Shown here: one piece after another, positions 47,809 through 58,383 of the stretch
Position numbering within the stretch: the stretch's first letter is position 1
Layout of the letters: every line of letters begins with the position of its first letter
Origin: Parelaphostrongylus tenuis
Taxonomy: Eukaryota; Nematoda; Chromadorea; Rhabditida; Metastrongylidae
NCBI GenBank assembly: GCA_019055375.1
Contig: JAHQIW010007348.1
Location: forward strand, 179,894-243,893
Length of the DNA stretch: 64,000 nt
Reading direction: 5' to 3'
Notes under the pieces: generated by a model
The model's input: only the letters and a program-made list of their open reading frames with translations
What the model was told of the DNA's origin: nothing
The model's database searches: none
Translations under genes and position numbers: made by a program

Positions 47809-48089
47809 TATTAGCAGGGATGGATGGCTTAGTGAGCCATGAGCGCATGTGGCGCAGTGGTCAGAGGTGCACTGCATCGCACACGAGGTCCCTGGTTCGA
47901 TCTCGCGCTCATGGCTCACCAAGCCATCCATCCCTCAGGGGTCGGTAAATTGGTACCACACAGGTCTCAGACTTGTTTTGGAGGATAAGCAGCACTGACT
48001 CGGTTCAGCGGGAGGCCACCGCGAGTCATTGTAAAGGCCAGATGTGCATTCAATCACCTCAAAGGAAGTTAAAAATTAAAGTCGAATGC
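47809..48089 (+). repeat. SINE family B, 5' part, split by a foldback element
   Basis: Complete tRNA-like head (47841-47912; GTGGCGCAGTGG A box, GGTTCGATCTC B box) and body. The head is preceded by GGATGGATGGCTTAGTGAGCC, the inverted complement of the body start about 100 bp later, so head and arms form a palindrome. The copy is interrupted after GTCGAATGC and resumes at 48437. Confidence 0.7.
48075..48089 (+). repeat. Left target-site duplication of the hammerhead element
   Basis: ATTAAAGTCGAATGC occurs here and at 48437-48451. Removal of the intervening 347 bp plus one repeat restores a continuous SINE. The site is the same point of the SINE consensus that received the 7-kb PLE composite. 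Confidence 0.75.
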
Positions 48090-48436
48090 CTTTCCTTCGA
48101 GTGCTTTATTAAGACCACGCTCAAATTTCAATAGATCCTTTCATTATTATTTGAGCCAACATGTCATGTGGTCTGGTAAAGGCTCTTGTACAGCCCGAGA
48201 CACGTGTTTCGTCCTTACAGACTCATCAGCCGGGCAGAACCCGTCGTCTGTCGATCTTTTCATAGTCAGTTCTTTCGGGAGCGTCACACTCCTTATATAT
48301 AATTATCAACGACTTACGCTTTACACTCTATGTCAGATGAAACATCTGTGTTAGGTGAATGTTTCATCTGACATAGAGTGTAAAGCGTAGGTCGTCGATA
48401 ACTAACATGTTGGCTCAAATAATAATGAAAGGATCT
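48090..48436. mobile_element. Small foldback element carrying a canonical hammerhead
   Basis: 347 bp inserted in a SINE with a 15-bp target duplication. A 40-bp leader (48090-48129) is followed by terminal arms (AGATCCTTTCATTATTATTT at the left and its complement at the right end), a single hammerhead motif on the minus strand, and a strong inner hairpin (TTTACACTCTATGTCAGATG with its complement, about 48320-48395). No coding capacity. Ends, hairpin and hammerhead relate it to the 570-bp element at 21299. Confidence 0.75.
48193..48235 (-). ncRNA. Hammerhead ribozyme, canonical core
   Basis: On the minus strand: stem I GCCCGG; core CTGATGA (48223-48229); stem II GTC-TGTAAG-GAC; GAAA (48207-48210); stem III ACACGTGT, an 8-nt perfect palindrome; cleavage base C (48199) in GTC; stem I' TCGGGC (48193-48198). 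Stem I pairs over six positions (five Watson-Crick, one G-U). All conserved core bases are present. The self-complementary stem III suggests function as a dimer, as in minimal retroelement hammerheads. Predicted cleavage lies between 48199 and 48198 on the minus-strand RNA. Confidence 0.8.
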
Positions 48437-48512
48437 ATTAAAGTCGAATGCATGGCGCAATCCCTCAGGGATTGATCAACGCCGAGAGCTTTATCCTTTT
48501 ATCCTTTATATT
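48437..48512 (+). repeat. SINE family B 3' end, right side of split copy
   Basis: Begins with the 15-bp target duplication and continues ATGGCGCAATCCCTCAGGG, GATTGATCAACGCCGAGAGC and TTTATCCTTTTATCCTTT. It defines the SINE 3' tail as short ATCCTTT repeats. Confidence 0.7.
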
Positions 48513-49399
48513 AGCATACTGAGAATACCATGCTGATTCATGCAGGAGGAAAAAATTCATTATAAAAAATTCACTACAGCAACTGAAATTGAAAGAAGTT
48601 ATGAAGGACAGTAAACAGTAAATCCCGAAAAATGAAGTAACACATTGCACATTCATAAATTGAGAATTCTAGTGATCAAATAAAACCAGGAGCCTTCTAA
48701 TGCAAAATTTGGTAGAACATATAGAACACTTTGGCGCGCAATTTTTATGACTTAATAAGAATTTTTCCCCTTTTTCGAAAAAAATCCCAAGTTTTCCATA
48801 TTGCTCCAATGCTGTCACTCTTTCATCTTTTTGTGCATACAAGACTATTGTTTTAAAAAAAGGCCTTTTTTTTGGTAAAAAATGATGCTATACCCGTTGA
48901 AGTTCAATTCACGAGATAACGGTACAACGCGTTTCGAAAAAAAAAAAACGTAGTGAAGTGTGGTCGTTTTTCAAGCTATCGAATGGCTATCAAAAGTCGA
49001 GTGAAATTCATGCACAAGAGAAAGCCGCACATATAAGGCACTGAGTTGAAACGCAATTTTCTCTTAGCTGCTATACTGCACTGAAAAGGCCTTTCCAGAG
49101 ACCAAGGAAAGTAATTGAATCGGTGATTTTCGGACTATAGAACGACTACTGCTTAGTGAAAGGGCCCTGACGGAGGAAAAAAGCCTCTAAATAATAGTGC
49201 AATCAAAGAAAACACTTGGTTCCAAGAGTTAAATTTTGAAAAAAAAAGAAGATTGGGTAGTAGTACACAGTACAAGACGTGAAGTCTCGTGAAGAAACAT
49301 TGAATCATGAGCCTTTTGTTCATTCGGAAGAGATATCTCGATTTTTCTCGGAAATTTTGAGAAGTTTCCCCAATGAATACACTCCAATACATGGTATAA
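48513..49399. repeat. Diverged satellite-like repeat (about 48780-49180) in otherwise featureless DNA
   Basis: The family phrase GCTGCTATACTGCACTGAAA at about 49065 and neighbouring clauses match the 22640 and 35500 arrays. Nothing coding is supported; the short minus-strand frames at 48465-48656 and 49153-49450 are not considered genes. Confidence 0.4.
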
Positions 49400-49705
49400 A
49401 GGATAAAGGATAAAGCTCTCGGCGTTGATCAATCCTGAGGGATGTGCCATGCATTCGACTTCAATTTTCTAACTTCGATTGAGGTGAATGAATGCATATC
49501 TGGCCTGTACAATGACTCGCGGTGGCCTCCCGCTGAACCGAGTCAGTGCTGCTTATCCTCCCAGAGAAGTCTGAGACCTGTCTGGTACCAATTTACCGAC
49601 CTCAGAGGGATGGATGGCCTGGTGAGCCATGAGCGCGAGATCGCACCATTGACTTCGTGTGTTGACGCAGAGCACCTCTAACCACTGCGCCACATGCGCT
49701 TTTAA
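49400..49705 (-). repeat. SINE family B copy
   Basis: Reverse orientation: GGATAAAGGATAAAGCTCTC tail at the left, body, then GAGCGCGAGATCG and GCGCCACATGCGC head at the right. Confidence 0.65.
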
Positions 49706-51141
49706 TATCAATATCTGGTACGTTATGACAAAAATAACCTACGTGGTTGTTCGACTGATGAGCAAACGTTCGTTAGTCTGTCCTTCCAATTGCTGGAACT
49801 GTTGATTGTTGAAGACGTTTAGCGGTTCTATAAATGGATATTTAATTAGTGAGAAGACAGCAAAACCAGTGCCTCTAATAAAACGAACAGCAAGAAATAG
49901 TCGCAGTCGAGATGTAAAGGCATTACTGCGAATGAACTGCCCTTAACTTTTTCCGGAGGGCTTCCCGGTTGTTGATCGATTTTCTCAAGCGGTGTATGAC
50001 TTTCATTATTTGATAGGGAATTTTTCCTTAATTTGGGAGAAAAACTTTGTGTCTTTTGTATTACTCTTGTACTATATGATTTTCTCTACAAGCTCAGGTA
50101 CTTTTGGGCGTATACCTGTTATGAGACAAAAAACTTCGAGCGTGAAACCTAATCTTCTTTTCGTTACTCCATCGCACTATTATGACCTTCTCGAAAACCG
50201 AATTAGCTTCAGAATATACAGTGTATTCAGGACTTTTTAAAAACCAAGCACAGTATTGAAATCACCGAAATTTGAGTTTTCAAATTACTAAAGTTCTGAA
50301 AAAGGCCTTGTCCAACAAAAAAGACCTCCAAAAAGTTGACGATCTAAAACTACCCCACCGTTCGGAAAGGGTTAATAAGAACGAATAGCGAGAAATAGAA
50401 CGCAAAACGCATGAGATTTTTTAATTTTTACGTAGTAGTCAAGAATTCCTTTTATTTTACCGCTTTTATGATGTTATAGCTAATATTCTAACAATACAGA
50501 AAAAATTGGAGAATATTCCACTTGAAAGATGATTTTACATGTGATTCATTTAGTTCACATCACACTAAATCTTCCAGGAATATCCTTTGCTACTCAAAGA
50601 TGGAAATAAATTCTTAGTAAGCAATAAATGCTCATTGTTGCTAAGTTCTCGGTGAGATTGCCTTACCCATAATTGTCCACAAGAGTTATAGTGACCATAT
50701 TAGCCTCATGTAAGCTTATTAACAACCCAGAATATTACTTATCCATTGCGACGTTGGATACAATCGCTGGTAACTATATGGCCAACGAATGAAAGTTTCA
50801 GATAGAAGAGTGCCACTCGATTCAATATATCAGCCATTGAAGAATTCCGCCCTATTTTACATTTCCTCACATTAAGGATGTCTAAAGCAAATTACAACTG
50901 CTTACTTCGATGAAGTTTGGTGAGATCACTCAAGTATTGAACTTTTCTTCCCTATCTGTTGAAGTAAGATTTTGTGAACAAGTATTAGGTTACGCTCATC
51001 TCATAAAATGAATTTTACATAGTGTAACGACTTTGAGTCGCAAGTTTTGTATATCACTAAACATCACTGGATCTTCCTATATATGTTACTATATCCGATA
51101 ATCATGTGGTTCAAATAATAAAGAAGAAATTTTTTTCCGTT
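49706..51141. other. Intergenic; satellite-like sequence at about 49980-50420
   Basis: No gene recognised. Phrases such as GAAATCACCGAAATTTGAG and AAAGGCCTTGTCCAACAAAA belong to the dispersed satellite-like family. The last 100 bp are the 3' flank of the kinase gene. Confidence 0.35.
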
Positions 51142-54100
51142 TTACACATGCGGGACAAACTTCAATAGGTTCCAATCAAAGAGGTAGTCGTAGCGAAGTC
51201 CTTGACGTTGAAAAAGGCTACGAAACAGCTGTCGAAGGTGAGCATAGTCAGGTGTATCCTCGAATCCTAGCGTACGACTATATCGTAGGTACGTAGCAAA
51301 AGCTTCTGAAAACTCAAAAGTCACAGAACAAGAGCTTCATAAAAGTTTAAAGAATCACCAGTACTGATTAGATTAGACCCACCTGGATACGACGCACAGA
51401 GTTCTTCAATCGAGGTCGAGATCTTCTTCTCGGAAATTTTATCGTACTTTTGTCGTTTTGTTGCTGCTTTCAAACCTTGCCACGGAAGGGTTCCACGATT
51501 AAAGTACATAAGAACGTATCCTAATGATTCAATGTCATCACGGCGTGATTGTTCTAAATCATGAGATTGAACATCCAATCATCAAACACTTAACTCATGA
51601 ATGTAAAATTACTCTAACAATGTCACAGGTACAAAAAAGGAAGCCAAGGTTCGATCACCTCGCTCATCACTCTCTTCCAGTCGACTAACGAACGCATTAG
51701 ATAACGCCCTCGCTCGACTACCACCAAGATCTCATGAAAATTTGCTTCGACTTGCATTTTACGAGATTCATAAACAAGGCGAAGTCCTCAAGCAGCAGCC
51801 GAAGCAACACGGAAAATATTCAAAAACCTTTTCGGAGGATGAATGGCAAGGACAGAATCGGATGCAAAAGTACTGATGGAATCCAAACGGTTAATTGAGA
51901 CGACGGATAGAGTACAAATAAATAAGTGAAGCGGCTTTGACCAATCCCTGAAGTATACGCCATACATTTGTATTCAATTTTCTATTGCGTTTGAAGTGAT
52001 TGAATACATGTCTGGCCTTTACAATAACTCGCGGTGGCTTACCGCTGTATCAAGTCAGTGCTGCCTATCCTCTGCGGCAAGTAAGTCTGCTGTCAATTTA
52101 CCGACCCCGGAGGGATGGAAGACTTGGTATGCCATGAACGAGATCGAACCATTGACCATTGCCCCACATGTGGTCTTGGATATGAATAATGATATCCTAA
52201 CAAAAACATGGAAAACGTACCGATTCCACGATGGGTATTGACACTGGCATATCGAGCCGTGCCCGTGAGATTCTTATTCTCTCGATATGGAATGTGCTGA
52301 GATCGTGAATCGCGATATTTCTTCGCCAACCCGAAATCAATAATCTTAAATAAAAAAGAAAAAACATATAGAAAAATTGGATATAACCGAATGAATAAAG
52401 GAAAAAAGCAGTATGGTAAAGGAAAAACACAATAAGTCGCCTACATATACTAAATTTCCCCGCTTTCCTAAACCCATAAGAAAATTGTCCGGTTTGATAT
52501 CACGATGAATATAGTCCCGTTGATGAATATATTCAACTCGAGCGATCTAAAGCGATGCTAACAGATAGATAAGAGCAAAAAAGAAAAACAATACGGATAG
52601 GAACAAGAAGTTTCTCGAACCATCTGATCGGCGAGCAATAGAACCGTCTTCAAGGAGAATTTCCGCTGACAGAAATTGAATAGATCCTCTAATGACGGGC
52701 CGAGAAGTTCCATGACCATCACGTTGTAGTCACCCTCTAAGCCACACCATTTCACCTAAAAAATCAATAATAGCTAAGAGAATATTGCATAAATAAGATA
52801 AGCATGACAAGATAGTAAAACACTATGAACTTAAGGAAATAAAATATGTTAGAAGCTCCAAAGCTCTCGGTGTTGATAGATCCCTAGAGGATACGCCATG
52901 CATTGGGCTCCATTCGTAGCATCGTAGAGGTGACTGAATGCATTTCTGGACTTTGGAGTGACTTGATAACGCCTATCGATGTATCAAATCAGTGCTGCTA
53001 GCCTCTCAGACAAGTCTGATACCATTTCAACGAACAGTCGATCCTCGGGCTATCAACTGACTGATGTGTGCTTCGTAAAACAGCTCCAACCACTGTGCCA
53101 TACGCAACCAATAGAATATTGATAATATGTTAACAGCAAAGAAGATACATTCCTTAGCGAAAGCATGTATTATTGAGTCGTTCCATAAATTTTGGTATCA
53201 GGGCAATAAACATCGAATTTATGAACCATTTGCTACTCATGCACGAATGGCCCGTAATGGAAAATGCTAGTGAAGCGGCGCGCAAGATTAATGGAGCTTG
53301 AGGCGAAGATGCACTTGCTAAAAAGACAGCTAGGAAGTTATTCGCGAAGTTCAGAGCTCGGGAGAACAGTCTGGAGGATCAGTAGCGTTCGGGTCGACCG
53401 CAGGAAGCTCCATTAAGCTTGCGCGTCGCTTCATTAGGACATTACTCTACGCGTCATCCGTGCATGATTAGCAAGCGAATTTGTTTCCAAGACAGCTCCA
53501 TCTTAGAGCAGGTATAGGCAAGTCGTAGACCAAAATGCTCGTAAGAAAATGCGCAGTTGAACGATACCACAATCACGCAATTCAATTGTTTTTCGTTAGG
53601 AAATTTGGTGATCAATGTTTGAGTGCCAAAACTATTGGAACGACCTAATAATTTTGCTTTCTACTTCAATACACATATTATAACATGATATTTATGATAT
53701 TAAAACATATAGATATGATATTTTTGAAAAAAAAACAAATACAAGTGACTTCTACTACAAGCTCAATAGTGAGAAGACGACAGAAGAGGGAAAAAACGAC
53801 TTACGTCAGGAATTCCGACTCCACCGGACATGACGCGATACAATCGAGCTTCGATATGAAGTTGTGGATGTTTCGATTTGATGCATTCTAATTTCACTGC
53901 CACCTCCTCATTCGTTTGCACATTAAGACCTGGCATCAAAGGAACAACTCAGGAAGAAAACGACTTTTAAGGAAAAATTTGATGATAAATCAGCTGTTGC
54001 TCCAGACAGTTTGACACTTTTTCGTAAGTTTATATTGGAAATATTACTTGACAAACGAGAAAACACATAAAACACAAAATTGGGTAATCAATCTTCATTT

Positions 54101-55662
54101 TATTCGGGTATTTCGACGTATCCTCAACAAATTCTTTCATTTCACCACTTCTGCAGCAGTATTATGATGCTATAACTATATAACCGAGAACGTTGAGTGA
54201 TATGCAAAACCTGGATCTTGGGTAAGAAGAGCTGAACTCGTGTCTCACCATTTCCGGTAGCGCTTACTAACCACTACACTACCGGGCTCTCAAGACCGAA
54301 GTTTCGTATATCACTCAATGTTCTTGGTACATAGTCATAACATCATAGAACTGCTATTGAAACGACAAAACAAAAAATCTTCTTGTAAATTGTCAGAAAA
54401 AATCGGTGACAAGTGTTGCCACAGTTCAGATCCTTTCAAATTTTCAATGAAAACATTCTTTAGCAAAAGAAACTACCTCGGATAAAAAAGATGGGAAATC
54501 AAACATCAATCTATGCAGATATTTCGATACGTTTCCGAAAACTTTAATAATATTTCGCTACCATATAAATGCACATACTTATCACAAGACATAACCTTCT
54601 TAACTTTTCAAAGAAGAAAGATGAAAAAAAGAAAAAAAAACGGAAAAAACTGTCAAAACGCAGCATGAATCAAATGTCTCAGTAGTGCGTGCAATTGGTT
54701 GGCATGCGCCATCCCGAAAGGTGAAATGCGGATTTGATTTTCATCTAGGGTTCCAAAATTCAGTCGGATATCACTGGACATTAGTGAATATATGATTTAA
54801 CATCATACCACCTTTGAAAAACGGTTAAATTATGAATTCTTGCTGGTCAAAACTATATTTCACTTGACTTCTTTTTTTTCAACTTATTGGTGACCAACCA
54901 CGTTGGCAATATTATGTGGATGCTCGATGGACTGGTTTCTAGAGATTACCGTAAGATTGTTTAGTTTCCAGGTCACGAAAAGACAGGTTCTAAGGTGCCG
55001 TTTTTTGTCACATGTGCTGAACCGTAACACATGATCGCGAGGGTTCAGAGCACTATGGACACTGCAGTGTCCACACGGTCCCGAAAAGGTTAAACAGATT
55101 ATGAATGAAACCTTGAAAACGGCATAGCGAAGCAGTTGGTGATCAGTGTATCAGAAAGAGAGATGATAAGCAAAACGCTAATTCGCTCCTTTCTCTTAAT
55201 ATTCTCTTGTCAACGAATGCTTTAAGAAACGCTTCAACTCGGCTACCTTGAAGATCGCAAGGTCAATTGCCTCAATCAGTATGTTACGATATTCATAAAG
55301 AAGACGGAAGCCTTAGGCACCAACTGAAGCATCGCATGAGATATTCGACGACATCATGAAGGATGAAAAGCGAGGATTTGCAATGTATACAGGCAACTGT
55401 GATGGGATCCTCACAGCAAACTGTGATAATGGATCGTGTAAAATGTATTGATCTCAAATAAAACCTCACTTAGCTATACACTTACAATAATTAGTAATAG
55501 ATACAAATTCAGATCCACTTATAAGCGAAAATTTATTTAGCGACTTAAACAAACGCAATAAAAGGAAACAGAAAGCACACCTAAATATATGTCACCGAAC
55601 GAACCACTCCCAATCTTTCTCCCAAGCCTGAATCGTCCACCGACCCGCAGCTCCATCTGCAT
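51142..55662 (-). CDS. Casein kinase 1 delta/epsilon-type Ser/Thr kinase, seven exons
   Basis: Exons (transcript order) 55581-55662, 53805-53929, 52621-52755, 52445-52546, 52221-52344, 51383-51553 and 51142-51305 join in phase to 300 aa. Visible landmarks: start [11 protein letters not shown], glycine loop GSGSFG, ATP-binding Lys40 in [21 protein letters not shown], catalytic HRDIKPDN (Asp130), DFG (Asp151), [40 protein letters not shown] and the C-lobe end [12 protein letters not shown]. These match CK1 delta/epsilon (KIN-20/Doubletime-like) more closely than CK1 alpha. It ends just after the kinase domain, without the long regulatory tail of delta/epsilon. TTTTTAG precedes the ATG closely, so trans-splicing of a leader is possible. 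Nematodes have many CK1 paralogues, several sperm-expressed. Introns 1, 2 and 5 hold mobile elements. Confidence 0.93.
51629..51876 (+). CDS. Open frame opposite the kinase, within its intron
   Basis: After a CACAG acceptor-like site, 81 codons stay open to a [56 protein letters not shown] and [14 protein letters not shown]. Composition and codon pattern look protein-coding. A diverged, stop-containing relative lies at about 55170-55400, also on +. It may be the last exon of an unseen plus-strand gene, a nested duplicate or a repeat-derived frame. Family not recognised. Confidence 0.35.
51938..52180 (-). repeat. SINE family B copy in kinase intron 5
   Basis: Diverged reverse copy: GACCAATCCCTGAAGTATAC tail, ATTGAATACATGTCTGGCC, CCTATCCTCTGCGG, TACCGACCCCGGAGGGATGG and a partial head. 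Confidence 0.55.
52858..53110 (-). repeat. SINE family B copy in kinase intron 2
   Basis: Reverse copy with AAAGCTCTCGGTGTTGATAG, CATTCGTAGCATCGTAGAGG (the sub-variant also seen at 26330) and a degraded head ending near GTGCCATACGC. Confidence 0.6.
53171..53650. mobile_element. Palindromic mariner miniature element, copy 2 (kinase intron 2)
   Basis: Ends GTCGTTCCATAAATTTTGG and, on the reverse strand, GTCGTTCCAATAGTTTTGG. Inside, a plus-strand relic of the mariner N-terminal frame (GAAAATGCTAGTGAAGCGGC, then stops) faces an inverted relic of the same region at about 53405-53515. Same architecture as 46850-47441, with a shorter left half. Confidence 0.65.
54155..54365. repeat. Foldback element with tRNA-like core (kinase intron 1)
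   Basis: Arms of about 70 bp (GAACGTTGAGTGATATGC at the left, complement of GTATATCACTCAATGTTC at the right) surround a minus-strand tRNA-like segment with A box (GTAGTGTAGTGG) and B box (GAGTTCAGCTC). Confidence 0.6.
55165..55420 (+). pseudogene. Degraded relative of the 51629-51876 frame
   Basis: Aligned by eye, the translation keeps the same order: STNAL, RLP, a stop, [22 protein letters not shown] and RYS. An in-frame stop and later frame loss show decay. It lies in kinase intron 1, 3.5 kb from the intact frame in intron 5. Confidence 0.4.
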
Positions 55663-56141
55663 GTCGGCTAAAAATTTTTCAGAATTTGGTTTAGTACTCT
55701 GAAACACGGTTCAATGACCTGTCCCAAATAAATAATAGTTTATTCTGAAACTTCTCAAATAGCTAGACAAACCTAGAAACTCGAACATGGTGCAAATTCA
55801 AGATGACCAATAATCATCAAGGAATCTTTATACCATCATATCATTATATCTTTTATATCACCAACATCCAAACATGTTCGCGATACATAACTTTTTGCTG
55901 ATTACTTGTACTATCATACATATCACTTATTTCGGTTTAGCCGTCACAAATAGGAATCGCAATGTATGGCGCATATTGTTGTGATTGCGTGAAAAAAAAA
56001 AACATGAGTACATAATGGAGAAGTAGAAAAATCACACTGAATTATGTTCTTAACTGTGATTTATGTGAACGAAAAACTCCTCGCCATATTATATTGCTAG
56101 GAAACCTTCCGAAAACATGTAATTACATTAGCATCGGGGTG
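55663..56141. other. 5' flank of the kinase gene, no feature recognised
   Basis: No clear TATA box on the minus strand near 55700. Short frames have no support. Confidence 0.3.
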
Positions 56142-56385
56142 TTTGTGGCGTAGTGATTAGAGGTGTTCTGCAACAAACACAGCTGGTAATTGGTTTGTTT
56201 CCCTGTCCCAAGCTCTTTGAACGTTTCATCGCTCAAGAGATCGCAAACTGGTGCTAGACTAATCTGGGAGAGAACAGCACTCATTTGATACATCGATGGG
56301 TGACCGTGAGTTGTTGTAAAAGTCGCATATGCATTCAATCACCTCAAATTGCTAGATGAAGACGAATGCATAGCTTGTATTTTTG
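56142..56385 (+). repeat. SINE family B copy
   Basis: Head with GTGGCGTAGTGATTAGAGGTG, body and ATGCATTCAATCACCTCAAA; the tail after GAAGACGAATGCATAGC is lost. Confidence 0.55.
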
Positions 56386-57094
56386 GTGCTATTTCGTAGT
56401 CGCAAGGTGTTTTAGATCTTGGGAAAAATGAGCTTTTCTAAAGTGTACAACCCAATTTTCTTTCCGTTGCTGAAGCAAAAGAAAAAGTCTTCTTCAAAAA
56501 CCAAGTAAACGATTGCGAATTTTGAGTTTTAAATCACCAAACAATTACTAAAAGTCTAGGGAGAAAGCGTTGCCCAACGAAAAATGTGCCAGTACGAAAT
56601 ATAATTTTATTTATACTGCTACACCGTATTTAGAAGTCCTTTTCATCAATTCAGTACGCCACTGGAGTTCTCAAGTGAGCTATCAAGTAATTACTATAAC
56701 TAGCTCTAAAAAAGCAGAGAACACCCTTTTCGCAAGGGCTGGGACAAGGTATGAATTACGAAAAGGATCCGCATACTTCATGTTCCACTGAAGCTAACAA
56801 TGAGTAAAGCCTTCATATACCTTAAACGCTTTTGAAGAATAATTTCATAAGCTCGGAATTGCTGTCAGAAAACCACTCAATATTTCACTTGACACTTCTA
56901 TTATAATATTGGACCTCAAAAATGACATCCAATGAAACATCAAAATTCCTATTTGCTAGTTTCATCCAATTTTTATTTTCCTATCTAAATAATATAAATG
57001 GCAGCGCTTGGGAAGCGCAACACTGTTCTGGCCTTCTCATTATCTGAAAGAAATTGCTGCAAAAACAAGGATAATCAAAAAGAGAAAAATTTCA
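56386..57094. repeat. Diverged satellite-like repeat (about 56400-56790) and unassigned DNA
   Basis: Contains ATACTGCTACACCGTATTTAG and AGAAAGCGTTGCCCAACGAA, phrases of the dispersed satellite-like family. The open frame 56570-56791 lies inside it and is not considered a gene. Nothing recognised at 56800-57094. Confidence 0.4.
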
Positions 57095-57360
57095 AAAATT
57101 GGACAGTATTAATAGCGAAGAGAATTGAATGGTGAGCAAAAATACAACCTCAGACGGGAGTCGAACCCGAAACCACCGAGGTACATTGGCACTGCTGTGG
57201 TGTACTGGTAGCACGCGTGCACAGCATGGACAAAACGCGGGCTCGACTCCCGCCTGAGGTCATATTTTTGTTCACCACTAAATTCTCGTAGGTATGTATG
57301 AAACATTATAATACTAAACAAAATGCAGTAAAAACACTGGAAATTTCGAGTTTTGAACAG
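57095..57360. repeat. Foldback element with two head-to-head tRNA-like cores
   Basis: The minus-strand head (GACGGGAGTCGAACCCG on +) and plus-strand head (GTGGTGTACTGGTAGCACG, GCTCGACTCCCGCCTGAGGT) face each other. Their flanks (GTGAGCAAAAATA / TATTTTTGTTCACC, AATTCTCGTAGG) are inverted. It shows how a palindrome can arise from two inverted SINE copies. Confidence 0.65.
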
Positions 57361-58034
57361 TAAAATAATCACGCTAGCATTCTTATGACTGTTATTATTT
57401 CATTTGAAGCACTAACTTGGCGTACGTGCCTACGTTCAACTGATCCATAGTGGATTGAGGATCGAGATAAGTGTCTACAAAAACTAATAGTTCCAATGGT
57501 TACAAATGGGATAGGAAGAGGAGAAAACGAGGACAAATTGGACTGAGAACTGAACGCAGTACGGTCTTATTCATATAAGCCAATGGAATCTGCTCCTCAT
57601 TGCTTTACATGTCATCAACACCATTACCCTTCTCACAAACTAACCTCTGATAGCTGTTGTACTCATGCTGCTGGAAACCCGTAATGTTGTCGACTAGTTG
57701 TATTTAAGATGGAAATTGTACGCTTAACTACAAACTTAGTGATCGACGGTAACAGCGAGCACAGATTCATAATGAAAAGTGACGTAGTATAAGGTTTCAA
57801 AGGAAATGTGTTCACTTGAAAGAAGGATTTTGACTGCAGTTTAAATGAATTTACGATGAAGTAACAAGTGTAAGAATGCTGAAATACAAGCGAAAACTTG
57901 AAACCTAAGAAAACTTCAAACCTACGATTACCAATTCCGAGGTCATACCCACTACCATGGAGATCATTGTTTTGTCCTTCTCTTAGACATGTTTCCATCC
58001 TATTGCAGTTATCAGCAATCACTTGTCTACAAGG
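57361..58034. other. Intergenic, no gene recognised
   Basis: A 142-codon minus-strand frame (57663-58091) crosses this stretch and the tRNA-like repeat that follows; it lacks splice, signal or domain support and is not called. Confidence 0.35.
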
Positions 58035-58105
58035 GTCTCGATGATGTAGTGAGTAACAAATGAGCCCGGGAATGGTACTTGTGGGTTCCAATCCACCTCA
58101 CGTTC
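58035..58105 (+). repeat. tRNA-like SINE head
   Basis: GATGTAGTGAGTAAC (A-box-like) and GTGGGTTCCAATCCACC (B box and T-arm stem) at tRNA spacing. The middle ATGAGCCCGGGAATGGTAC does not give a clean anticodon arm. Confidence 0.4.
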
Positions 58106-58383
58106 CGAGTTTTTACTCTTACGTCAGCATTCTTATGATCACATTTTACATCCTACCGTGACATGAAGAATTATATAATAAGAAAAAGCTTAACATAATG
58201 AAATAAATTACCTAGACCTCCAATATATAAAACAGCACGTGCCACGATCTCGCATACTTAACTTAACATATCAACGTTAGAAATTGTTAACAAATCAGAA
58301 TAAATTAAAGATCTGTATCAACCTAAAATTCACTGAAATATGTCTAGTCTTCCAAAAAAAAAGAATAAACTTTTCTTTTCAAA

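Noticed and set aside
47841..47912. tRNA gene on the plus strand
   Set aside because: Good A and B boxes, but the sequence is the 5' end of a dispersed SINE with at least nine relatives in the window.
57663..58091. 142-codon minus-strand frame
   Set aside because: Overlaps a tRNA-like repeat, no recognisable domain, no splice or promoter support, and composition like the flanks.
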